A stretch of 64,000 nucleotides of DNA, taken from assembly GCA_030426085.1 (NCBI GenBank), contig JAUHYW010000026.1, positions 1 through 64,000 of the forward strand, in the 5' to 3' direction. Source of the DNA: a bacterium. Its GTDB lineage: Bacteria; Myxococcota_A; Bradymonadia; UBA7976; UBA1532. How positions within the stretch are numbered: the stretch's first letter is position 1; every line of letters starts with the position of its first letter. Positions 49,557-58,300 of the stretch are shown here, one piece after another. The notes under the pieces were generated by a model. It searched no databases and was not told where the DNA came from. It was given only the letters and a program-made list of their open reading frames with translations. The position numbers and the translations under genes were made by a program.

Positions 49557-49653
49557 GGTCAGCCCTGTCGTGTGTTCCGCCGGGCAGCGTATCGACGACC
49601 CGGCCGGTCTGCAACCCATTCGGAGACCACAGAGGCGACCGGGAGGGCTGGAA

Positions 49654-50185
49654 TCAGGGACCCTTGGGGCCGGGGGAACTGCCGGCCGGCACCGCGACAC
49701 ACCGGAAACCGACGACGCCGTTGCGCCAGTCCGGGGGCCCACGGGCCCGTCGAACCACCCGCCCCCCGCTACACGCGGGCGTCGTGCGCGTCCGATCCAT
49801 CATGACCACACAGGTATGTCGAGAGGCGCTCGTCTCTGAAGACCCACGGGTCGGCGCACCACGCCCCAACGGTGCCCGCCGTATCCCACCGGCCCGGGGC
49901 CCGACCGGGTACAGGCCGATCGGCGTCGGCCGGGTGGGGTCGTCCTCCTCGCCCGCCTTGTAGGCCGCCCGCTCGAGCGTCGGCGGGTCGTCGCCCCAGG
50001 CGTAGGGCCGCTGATCGCCGGCCCGCCGGGCCGCATGGGCCCATTCGAACTCGGTCGGCAGGCGGATCGTGGTGCCCGGCGGTTTCTCCCCGGGCGGCCC
50101 GCCAACGGCATCACGCCCGGGCGGCGTACCACCCCGACCGGTTCGGGTCGGCCACCAGCCGCACGAACGGCGCTTGCAGGCGCCG
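49654..50185 (-). pseudogene. remnant of an FGE-domain C-terminus (third copy)
   Basis: The stretch is homologous to the last part of the NACHT-FGE gene at 55202. Recognisable pieces are GTTIRLPTEFEWA, YAWGDDPPTLERAAYKAGEED, the closing [18 protein letters not shown], and at 50142-50181 a piece (identical to about 56100-56140) that lies far upstream in the intact gene. So there is an internal deletion, an in-frame TAG in the RVLRGGG motif, several frameshifts, and about 50 bases missing from the variable segment. It abuts the histidine-kinase-like gene. Its variable positions differ again from the two intact copies. Confidence 0.8.
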
Positions 50186-50192
50186 ACTCGAC

Positions 50193-51560
50193 TCAGGACA
50201 TCGAGTCCGTGATCGGCGCGGGCGGGGGCGGGGCGGTGGTCGTCCGGGCCTGCCCCGGCCACTCGAACCAGATCGCGCGGCTGTCCCCGTCGGCGAAGAC
50301 GCCCATCCGCCCGCCGTGCTGCTGAATGATGCGGCGGCACCGCGCCAGCGGCAACCCCCCGCCGATCACGGCCTGACGAAGACCCACGGCGAGCGCGCTC
50401 GACACCTCGGCGTCGGGCCCGGGCGGGCCGGCGTCGCAGTGGATGGCGATGCGCCAGCCGACGCGCGTCGCCGACGCCCCGATGTGGAGCCGGCAAGCGC
50501 CCGACCCCACCCCGTCGGTCTCGATCGCGTGTCGCAGCAGAGTGCGCAGGACCAGATCCAGATCGGCCTCGAGCCCCCACACGACCGGCAGGCGCCCCAT
50601 CGTCACCTTCGCCCGGGCGGCCTCGAGCTCTTCGGCGAGGTCGTCCAGCAGATGCCCGACCACGCCCGACAGAGCGACGGGGCAGGCGGTGATGTCATCG
50701 CTGCCGCTGAGGCCGTCGAGCGCCCGGGTGAGGGCCAGGCAGGCCCCGGTCAGCTCGCCCAGCTCGGGCCACGCGGCGGCCTGCATCCTCGCCTCGACGC
50801 AGCGGGTCAGGATCTCGATGGGCCCCTGGATGCGCTCGGCCATGTCCCGCCCGAGCTCGGCCTGATCGCGGCGGTGCGCCGAGAGGGCCTCGGCCAGCTG
50901 GGCCAGCGAGCGTTCGAGGCGCACCTCGTAGGCGATGTCTTCGAGGACCACCCCCAGCCGGTGCCCGTCGAAGCAGGCGCGGACCCGCACGGGCAGCCGA
51001 TCCCCACCCGCGCGAAACGCGTGCACCCGATGCGGGGACACCGTGAGCGCCTCGAGGCTCTTCCACGCCGACGCGTCGAACCACGGTTCGAGGAACTCCG
51101 CCAGCGGTCGGCTGACGGGATCCCGCGCGGTCCGGCAGCCGTAGACCCGCGCGCCGTGGTTCGCCGCGATGATCGGGGACGCCCGGACGTCGCCCGGCGT
51201 GAGCCGCGCGAAGACCGCCGGGGCCGGCGAGCGGCGCACCATGTCGGCCCACAGCGCGTCATCGGGCCGCGGCGGGGGGCGCCCGGCGGCCGAGACCATG
51301 ACCCCCCGGCGGCCGTCGGGCAGCGGCCAGGTCCGCACCCGCAGATCGCGGCGGCCCCACGCGAATTCGAACGACGGCTCCGCGCGGTCGAGCAGCCGCT
51401 CGAGGTCGGGTGGGCGCGAGGGCGCCCGATCTTCGGATTCATCGGCCAGCAGCGCTTCGGCCGCCGGGCTCATCGGCGCGAGCGCGCCGTCGGTCGCGAT
51501 GAACACGGCCGCCGGCATGGCGCGCAGCAGGGGTTCGATTGTCGAGACGTCGGTCATCAT
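50193..51560 (-). CDS. PAS-containing histidine-kinase-like protein, degenerate
   Basis: 455 aa, soluble. Residues about 1-90 and 110-210 look like PAS domains (PAAVFIATDGALAPMSPAAEAL; WADMVRRSPAPAVFARL). A coiled helical segment follows (LSAHRRDQAELGRDMAERIQGPIEIL) where a HisKA phospho-acceptor His would be; none is present. The C-terminus resembles an HATPase_c domain: RTLLRHAIETDG in place of the N-box (key Asn not seen) and GGGLPLARCRRIIQQHGG for the last Gly box. It is probably a sensor or regulator without normal autophosphorylation. MM start at 51560 follows AAAGGTGA. Confidence 0.65.
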   Translation of the reverse strand: MMTDVSTIEPLLRAMPAAVFIATDGALAPMSPAAEALLADESEDRAPSRPPDLERLLDRAEPSFEFAWGRRDLRVRTWPLPDGRRGVMVSAAGRPPPRPDDALWADMVRRSPAPAVFARLTPGDVRASPIIAANHGARVYGCRTARDPVSRPLAEFLEPWFDASAWKSLEALTVSPHRVHAFRAGGDRLPVRVRACFDGHRLGVVLEDIAYEVRLERSLAQLAEALSAHRRDQAELGRDMAERIQGPIEILTRCVEARMQAAAWPELGELTGACLALTRALDGLSGSDDITACPVALSGVVGHLLDDLAEELEAARAKVTMGRLPVVWGLEADLDLVLRTLLRHAIETDGVGSGACRLHIGASATRVGWRIAIHCDAGPPGPDAEVSSALAVGLRQAVIGGGLPLARCRRIIQQHGGRMGVFADGDSRAIWFEWPGQARTTTAPPPPAPITDSMS

Positions 51561-51872
51561 CCGTCACCTTTCACCGTCGGTGGTCGAATGAACGTAACCG
51601 TCGCTCCTACCGCTACGCTCTACACTCTGTATTATGTCTAACACCTTAGTGGCCTGTCCAGGTGACTGTCGGATTCATTCGTGCCCGAGCGGACGGGGCC
51701 CGAATTCGACCCGAGCGAGCGCCAACGATGTCCGATGGCGCTGGCGGCTCACGGCGTCGTGATGGCGCTGCCCGGCGAGCCGCCGGGCGAGCGATCCCGG
51801 CGCAGGTGACCCGCGGGGGTGACGGATCATGTCGGCGATGCCATCGGTGGCGCGGTATGCCAGAATGCAGCC
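51561..51872. promoter_or_regulatory. divergent intergenic region with AT-rich core
   Basis: Between the histidine-kinase-like gene and the NACHT-FGE gene. Bases 51590-51650 are AT-richer (TACACTCTGTATTATGTC) and are the best place for divergent promoters: TATTAT at 51629-51634 resembles a -10 box. The right half holds the duplicated fragment. No gene seen. Confidence 0.35.
51739..51812. repeat. partial duplicate of the 3' end of the 47067 gene
   Basis: Bases 51739-51780 match 47455-47495 almost exactly (CGCTGGCGGCTCACGGCG ... GCGCTGCCCGGCGAGC), and after a 20-base insertion the GTGACCCGCGGGG end also recurs. The two copies are about 4.3 kb apart and in the same orientation. The copy here is non-coding, in the 312-bp region before the NACHT-FGE gene. 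Confidence 0.65.
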
Positions 51873-54728
51873 ATGGCACGATCGACGCTGCGGCTCTTCG
51901 CCTTCACCCCCGACGACCTGCCCGACGCCCGGGCCGAGGTCGAGCGCGCGGTGACCCGGGCCACCGACGCCCTCGATGGCATCGCGCTGACCGTCTCGGG
52001 CGTCGCCTCGGCCCCGCCCGGCGGCGAGGGCGTCGCGGTGGCCTATCGCGAGGCGGTGCTCGACGCCGACGTGGCCGTCATCGTCCTGTGGTGCCACTTC
52101 GGGCCCGTCGCCGACGCCATCGTGACGCTCGCCGAGGCCCGGGCCGAGGCCGGGCGCCCGACCCTGTACTGCCTGTGCGGGCGGCCGATGCCGCTGGACG
52201 ACGACGCCGCCTTCGACGGCTTCGGCCACGTCCGGCGCCTGCGTCGGCGGCTCGCCGAGGCCGGCCGGGCCGCGCTCCCGTTCGACGCCGATCTGGCCCG
52301 ACCGCTGGCGCAACACCTGATCCCGATCGCCCGGCAGGCGGCCCGGGGCGACGTCCGCCCGTCGGGGCCGGGGCTGGGGCCGTACCTGCTGTATCTGGCG
52401 AAGCAGCACGCCTTCATGGACATCCCCGGGCTGGCGGGCAACGACCACGCCCGACCGCCGCTGGACGACCTCTACGTGCGGCTGCGCTTCGCCGAGCGGG
52501 CCGGGCGGCACCTCGAGGCGGGCGCGCTCTCCGGGCGGCGGGGGCGGCTGGCCGACGTGCTGCCCCGCTCGCCGCTGGCGATCACCGGCGCGCCGGGGGC
52601 CGGCAAGACGACCATCCTGCGCTATGTCGCGCTGCGGCTGGCCCGGCACCACCTGGACAAAGACCCCGCCGCGCCGGCCGAGCTGGGGCTGAGCGATGCG
52701 CCGCGGCCCATCCTGTTCGACCTGAAGGCGCTGACCGATACCCTGCGCGACCGGGGCTGGGCCGGGCGGGACGCGCTCGATCACGGGCAGTGGGCGGCGC
52801 TGATCGCCGAGCGGGTCGGCCTCGGGGGGCGGCTCCGGCTGTCGGAGGCCGACGCCCGGCGGCTGCTCGACGCCGGGGGCCTGCTGCTGATGTTCGACGG
52901 GCTGGACGAGGTCTCGGGCGAGCGGGCCCGGGTGCGCCACGCCCGGCGGCTGGGGCACCTGGCGAACACGGTGTGCGCCGCCCGCAACCACATCATCGTC
53001 ACCTGCCGCACCCGGGCCTGGGGCCTCGCGCCGGCCTTCGGCCGGTTCGACCGGGCGCCGGTCGAGCCGCTCGACCGGGCGGGCATCGCCGACTTCGTGG
53101 GGAAGTGGTGCCGGGCGCTGGGTGATACGAGGCTCGACCGGGCGGCGATGACCCGCGAGCTGACCGCCAGCGCGGCGGTGCGGCGCATCGCGACCAACCC
53201 CCAGATGCTGACGATGCTGGCGGTGCTGTACACCGGCCGCAAGCGGCTGCCCCAGCAGCGGGCCCGGCTGTATCAGGACGCGGTGCGCTGGCTGCTCGAG
53301 CGGCGGCCCGAGCACTACGCGGCGTATGGCACCACGGCGGAGGTCGAGGATGATCTGCGGGCGCTCGCGTGGCGCATGCAGCTCGGGGCCGACGGCCGGG
53401 GCCGGCGGCGGGACGGCGTCGAGCTGGGCGACGCGCTGGACGTGCTCGGGGCCCGGCAGGGGCTCGATCGGGCGGCGGCGGCCGACTACCTGCGCGCGCT
53501 GGAGCAGGCGGTGGGGCTGGTGCTGCGGGAGGACGACCGGGTGCGGTTCCACCACCGCACGTTTCAGGAGTACCTGGTCGCCCGGGCGCTGGTGGCCGGG
53601 GCCGACTACGACCCGGCGCAGGCGCTCGGCGACCGGGCGGGCGATCCGGCGTGGGTCGAGGTGGTGCGCCTGACGGCGGGCGCGCTGCGCGACCTGGGCG
53701 AGACGAAGGTGCGGCGGTTCCTGAGCGGGCTGGTGGCCGGCGACGATCCGGTCGAGCGGCGCGCGCCGCGCATCGGGGCGGCGGCGGCGTGCCTCGACGA
53801 TCTGGAGGCGTGGGGCATCGGCCCCGAGACCCGGGCCCCGGTCGAGGCGGCGCTGGCCGAGGTGATGCCCACGCTGGACGATCACCGCGGCGACTTCGCG
53901 ACCCGGCTGGTGATCGCCGAGGGGCTGGGGCGCACCCGCGACCCGCGGCTGACGCCGGCGAAGCGGTGGGTCGAGGTCGAGGCGATGGACGCGGTGTGGG
54001 ACGGGGTGGCGCCGGGGGACGAGCCGGATGAGTGGAGCGCGCCGGGCCAGTGGCACCCGGGCCCGGGGCCGTTCTTCATCCAGCGGTGGCCGGTGACCGT
54101 CGAAGACTTCGAGCAGTTCGTCGACGACGGGGGCTACGACGACCCCGAGCTGTGGAGCGCCGAGGGCTGGCGGTGGCGGGTGGAGCGTGGCATCGACGCG
54201 CCCGGCGCATGGGACAAGCAGGGGTCGGTGGGGCGCAACCGGCCGGTGACCGAGGTCTCGTGGTACGCAGCGCGGGCGTGGTGCCGATGGCTGACGATGC
54301 ATCCCGGACGGCTCCCGAACGTGCCGGGGGTGCACTTCGAAGCGCGGCTGCCGACGGCGCTCGAGTGGGCCGCGGCGGCTCGACCGGCCGGCGCGCGGTG
54401 GCGGTTCCCCTGGGGCGATGTGTTCGACGAGGCGGCGGCCAACTTGGGCCAGCGCGTGGGCCACCCGACGCCGGTCGGGCTGTACCCCGCCGACCGGCGG
54501 GGGCTGTGGGACATGGCGGGCAACGTCTGGGCGTGGTGCCTCGATACAGAGGTCCGCGCCCGCGTGTTGCGGGCCCGCGTGTTGCGGGGGGGCGGGTGGT
54601 TCCTCGAGCCCGGGTTCCTGCGGGTCTCGAACCGCGGCGCCGGGCTCCCGGACAGGCGCTTCGACGACGTCGGTTTCCGGTGTGTCGCGGTGCCGGCCGG
54701 CAGTTACCCCGGCCCCAAGGGCCCCTGA
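51873..54728 (+). CDS. NACHT NTPase with N-terminal TIR/DUF4062-like and C-terminal FGE (sensor) domain
   Basis: 951 aa. Residues about 1-110 resemble DUF4062/TIR-like effector modules (LRLFAFTPDDLPDARAEVE, ADVAVIVLWCHFGP). A NACHT/STAND NTPase follows: Walker A GAPGAGKTT at 239-247, Walker B LLLMFDGLDE to about 346, then TCRTRAWG, RIATNPQMLTMLA and HHRTFQEYLVA, the NACHT helical parts. The last 250 residues are a formylglycine-generating-enzyme-like (FGE, C-type-lectin) domain: IQRWPVTVEDFEQFVDDGGY, VSWYAARAWCRWL, RLPTALEWAAAA, GLWDMAGNVWAWC, VLRGGGW, VGFRCVA. The active-site Cys pair of true FGE is not seen, so it likely binds rather than oxidises. ATG 51873 is chosen; GTG 51819 is in frame. 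Confidence 0.85.
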   Translation: MARSTLRLFAFTPDDLPDARAEVERAVTRATDALDGIALTVSGVASAPPGGEGVAVAYREAVLDADVAVIVLWCHFGPVADAIVTLAEARAEAGRPTLYCLCGRPMPLDDDAAFDGFGHVRRLRRRLAEAGRAALPFDADLARPLAQHLIPIARQAARGDVRPSGPGLGPYLLYLAKQHAFMDIPGLAGNDHARPPLDDLYVRLRFAERAGRHLEAGALSGRRGRLADVLPRSPLAITGAPGAGKTTILRYVALRLARHHLDKDPAAPAELGLSDAPRPILFDLKALTDTLRDRGWAGRDALDHGQWAALIAERVGLGGRLRLSEADARRLLDAGGLLLMFDGLDEVSGERARVRHARRLGHLANTVCAARNHIIVTCRTRAWGLAPAFGRFDRAPVEPLDRAGIADFVGKWCRALGDTRLDRAAMTRELTASAAVRRIATNPQMLTMLAVLYTGRKRLPQQRARLYQDAVRWLLERRPEHYAAYGTTAEVEDDLRALAWRMQLGADGRGRRRDGVELGDALDVLGARQGLDRAAAADYLRALEQAVGLVLREDDRVRFHHRTFQEYLVARALVAGADYDPAQALGDRAGDPAWVEVVRLTAGALRDLGETKVRRFLSGLVAGDDPVERRAPRIGAAAACLDDLEAWGIGPETRAPVEAALAEVMPTLDDHRGDFATRLVIAEGLGRTRDPRLTPAKRWVEVEAMDAVWDGVAPGDEPDEWSAPGQWHPGPGPFFIQRWPVTVEDFEQFVDDGGYDDPELWSAEGWRWRVERGIDAPGAWDKQGSVGRNRPVTEVSWYAARAWCRWLTMHPGRLPNVPGVHFEARLPTALEWAAAARPAGARWRFPWGDVFDEAAANLGQRVGHPTPVGLYPADRRGLWDMAGNVWAWCLDTEVRARVLRARVLRGGGWFLEPGFLRVSNRGAGLPDRRFDDVGFRCVAVPAGSYPGPKGP

Positions 54729-54755
54729 CCCCTCCGAGCGCCCACGGCGCTCGGA
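54576..54755 (+). repeat. variable 3' block A (DGR-like variable region plus hairpin)
   Basis: A 180-bp block matches the reverse complement of 55175-55354 without gaps, with 14 mismatches. Twelve lie in 54603-54664; the flanks (118 bp) have only two. Adenine is present in one copy at ten of the 14 columns. The codons concerned specify the exposed FGE/C-type-lectin positions between RGGGW and VGFRC. The block runs through the stop codon into the hairpin. Confidence 0.8.
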
Positions 54756-54756
54756 G
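54732..54756 (+). other. 11-bp-stem hairpin right after the NACHT-FGE stop
   Basis: CTCCGAGCGCC at 54732-54742 pairs perfectly with 54746-54756 around a three-base loop, starting three bases after the stop codon. No T-run follows, so it is not a classical terminator. A hairpin at this place is also typical of DGR target genes. Confidence 0.7.
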
Positions 54757-55174
54757 CGCGCCAGATGCCATCGCCGGGTCTTGCCGCATACTGCCGGAAG
54801 AACCCCCGCAGCCTGCCGATAGTTGCCGAAGACAACCGGTCCCAGCCGAATTTCGCCGACAACCGCACCTCGCCCGAACACTTGCCCCCCCTCGTCCCTC
54901 AGGGCCCGGCAAGAAACAACTCGGCAGAGCGAGGGCCCCAGATCGGCCCCCAGTCGCCAGCGCCCCCGCAGCGCACGACGAAGACGCACCCAGAGGGTCC
55001 GATCCACGAGGCGCGCGCCCGGCCGCGGTCGAGGCGGCAGGGCCCGCGTCGGCGCGCTCGTGCTGTAGAGCCCGGCAATCATCGGCGGCAATCGGCAAGA
55101 ACCGGCTGTGCCATGGCGGCATCGGCGCTGATCGGCAGAGAGCGGCAAGATCCGGCAATCGGAAAATCGCGCGA
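54757..55174. other. intergenic region with inverted TTGCCG-rich flanks
   Basis: No gene seen between the convergent hairpins. The left flank has TTGCCG/CTGCCG at 54781, 54791, 54813 and 54823; the right flank has the inverse CGGCAA/CGGCAG at about 55072, 55086, 55092, 55132, 55142 and 55153. The nearest parts (about 54774-54800 and its inverse at 55130-55160) are alignable, so the duplication extends past the hairpins. The middle is ordinary GC-rich sequence. Confidence 0.6.
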
Positions 55175-55354
55175 TCCGAGCGCCGAGGGCGCTCGGAGGG
55201 GTCAGGGGCCCTTGGGGCCGGGGGAACTGCCGGCCGGCACCGCGACACACCGGAAACCGACGTCGCCGAAGCGCCCGTCCGGGTGCTCGGCGCTGCGGAA
55301 GGAGACCCGCAGGAGCACGGGCTCGTCGAACCACCCGCCCCCCCGCAACACGCG
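55175..55354 (-). repeat. variable 3' block B (DGR-like variable region plus hairpin)
   Basis: Inverted partner of 54576-54755, same length, at the 3' end of the 55202 gene. Compared with block A its variable codons read D, V, L, F, S, E, H, G, G and S where A has L, G, F, N, G, G, L, R, D and Y. The hairpin after the stop (55175-55184 pairs with 55188-55197, loop of three) has a 10-bp stem. Confidence 0.8.
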
Positions 55355-58300
55355 GGCGTCGTGGACATCCCGACCGCGGAGCCAGCTCGATACGCGGTCG
55401 TCTCCGAAGACCCACGGGTCGGCGCACCACTCGAAGACGTTGCCCGCCATGTCCCACAGCCCGCGCGCCCCGGCGGGATACAGCCCGATCGGCGTCGGCC
55501 GGGTGGGGTCGTCCTCCTCGCCCGCCTTGTAGGCCGCCCGCTCGGGTGTCGGCGGGTCGTCGCCCCAGGCATAGAGCCGCTGATCGCCGGCCCGCCGGGC
55601 CGCGCAGGCCCATTCGAACTCGGTCGGCAGGCGGATCGTGGTGCCCGGCGGCTTGTCTCCCCGGGCGTCGCGCCAGCGGCACCATGCTCGGGCGGCGTAC
55701 CACGTCAGACCCGCGACCGGCGTATTGGGCGGCCGGCTGCGCTGCTCGTCCCAGTCCTGGGGCTCGCCGGCCGGCGAGTGGCGCCACTCGGCGAGGCCGG
55801 GCGCGTCGTCCCACAGCGCGTCATCCCGGTAGCCGCCGGCCTCGACGAACGGCGCGAACTCGCCGACGGTCACCGGCCACCGCTGGATGTGGAAGCCATA
55901 GGGCAATGGCTCATGCCATCGCCCGGCGTGCTCCCAGTCGACATCGTAGCGCGCGGCGATCTCATCCCCCGGCGCGGTGCCCACCCAGAAGCGGGCCGGC
56001 TCGACCGCGACCCAGCGATACGCCGGCTTCATCCGGGGGTCGCCGAACCAGCCCAGGGCCTCGGCCATGGCCCGGCGGTGGCGCAGCGCGCCCGGCCGGT
56101 TCGGGTCGGCCACCAGCCGCACGAACGGCGCTTGCAGGCGGCGGGCGCTCTCGGCGAGGTCGCCGGCTTTCTCCCGGTAGTGACGCAGGTCGCTCAGCGC
56201 CCGGGCGAGCACCCCGCCGGCGGTGACCCGGGCCGCGGGCGGTGTGCGGGGCACGAAGCGCTGGGTCAGCTCGCGCAGCTGGCGGTGGGCCTGCCCGCAG
56301 TCGTGCTCGGCCTTGAACGCCAGCCCGAGCAGGATCGGCTCCCACCACCAGGGGTCGAGCAGGTGCGGGCCGAGGGCCGCGGCGGGGTCGTCGGCCCGCT
56401 GCATCGCCCGGCGGCCGGCGAGGAACTCCTGGAATTGCAGGTGGCGGAACCGCCACGCCAGGCCCTCGGCGACGAGCAGGCCGCTGCGCTCGGCGAGGCG
56501 GGCGACGAGCTCGGCGCTGCGGGCCTCGCCGGGCGGGGGCTCGCCGGCCTCGGTGAGCACGTCGCGCACCACCCGGGCGAGCGCGCCGGGCTCGATGAGC
56601 TGGTCCTGCTTGCCCTGGGCGTGCGCGATCCAGGCGGCCTCCATGAGGATGGCGAGCTTGTCGTCCTGGCGCAGCTCGGCGCACAGGTCGCGGCCGAACT
56701 CGTCCTTGTGCCAGTCCCAGCGGTGGGCGAGGGCTTGCACGCAGCGCTCGTAGAGGGCCGCCCGGCGCTCGGGCAGGTCGCCGGTCTGGTGCACGATGGC
56801 GATGGCGGTCAGCAGGATGGGGGTCGCGGCGAGGCCGGCGAGGTCGGCGTTGCGGTCGACCCGGGCCAGCAGCTTCTTCGCCTGGCGCTCGGCGCGGGCC
56901 GGGTCGCGCACCATCGCCCGGTACCAGGCGGTGACGAACTGCCCGATCTGGGCCCGATCGAGCGGGGCGACCCGGGTGTGGGTCAGGCCGCCGGCGCCGG
57001 TGAGCACCTTGGCGATCGTATCGTCGAGGCCCGCCGGGCGGCTGGAGAGCACGAAGCGGCAGCGGGGGTGGGCCCGGGTGAACGCGGCGACGACCCGGGC
57101 GGTGCGGGCCCGCAGGGCGGTGTCGGCGACCTCGTCCAGCCCGTCGAGCAGGACCGCGACGCCGCCCCGCTTCAAGGCCGGGCCGACCCAGGCGCCGTAG
57201 CGCTCGACGAGGAAGTCGATCAGGGTCCGGGCGCCGGCCCGGGTGCGCGCGGCGGGGCTCAGCGCGCGCAGGGTGGCCCAGACGTGGCGCAGGGGCACGA
57301 AGAGCGGCAGCGGGAACGGCGCCCGGAAGCCCATCGCCTCGGCGTCGGCGGCGTCGTCCCGGCGGGCGCGGGCCAGGGCGACGGCGATCCGCTTGAGGGT
57401 GGTGGTCTTGCCCGAGCCGGGGTCGCCCTCGATGAGCAGGTGCGCGCAGCGGCGCAGGGCGTCCTCGATGCGCACGGTGCGCAGGGCCCGCTCGACGGCC
57501 TTGGCGGTGCGGGGGCCGGCGAGCAGGCGGCGCCAGACGACGGTCAGCGTCTCGGGGCGGCGGGCTTCGTCGTCGGGGGCGCCGGCCGCGGCGAGCCCGT
57601 CGCCGAGCAGCGCGGCGTGCTCGGGGGACGGCTCGGCGGCCTGGGGGTCGATGTCATCGTCGATGGCTTTCAGGGCGGCGAGCAGCGGGCCGTCTTCGCC
57701 GGGGCCGAGCCCCGCGGCGACGCCGCCGAAGAGACCCCGGGCGCGCAGGCCGCCGCGGCGGTCGGCGGCGGGGCGCTCGGCGTAGAGCGAGACATAGACG
57801 TCGTCGATGGACAGCTCGCCGGCCGCCTTGTCGCCGAGCAGGCCTTGCATCGGCATCGCGCCGCAGGTGGCCATGACCTCGGCGATGAAGACGTCGGGCT
57901 CGGGGGGCTCGGCGGCCTCGACCGGGCCGGCGTCGGCCTCGGCGAAGTGCCTCGGGACCGTGGCGAGCAGGTCGGCGTAGAGGACCCGCTCGAAGGCGAC
58001 CGGCTCGACGAAGGGCGTCGGCTCGCCGAGGCGGGCGAGGCGGCCGAGCAGGTCGACGACGGCGAGCTTGGCCCGCAGTGCGCGGGCGGTGCCGAGGTTG
58101 GCCGGGCGGTCGCAGCGGTAGACGAGGACCCGCGGTGGGGCGGCATGCCATCGGGCGAGGGTGGCGTCGATGGCGTCGTCGATGGGATCGGGGTGGGCGT
58201 CGCGCAGCCGGTTGTAGAGCGCGACGACGATCAGGTCGACGTCGGCGATCGCGGGGTCGAGCAGGCCGTCGGGGCCATCGGGCAGGCCGACGCGGGGCTC

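Noticed and set aside
54732-54756. Classical Rho-independent terminator
   Set aside because: The stem is good but no T-run follows on the coding strand; kept as a hairpin of other type.
51675-55814. 1379-codon minus-strand frame opposite the first NACHT-FGE gene
   Set aside because: Shadow frame; the plus-strand frame carries Walker motifs and the FGE domain.
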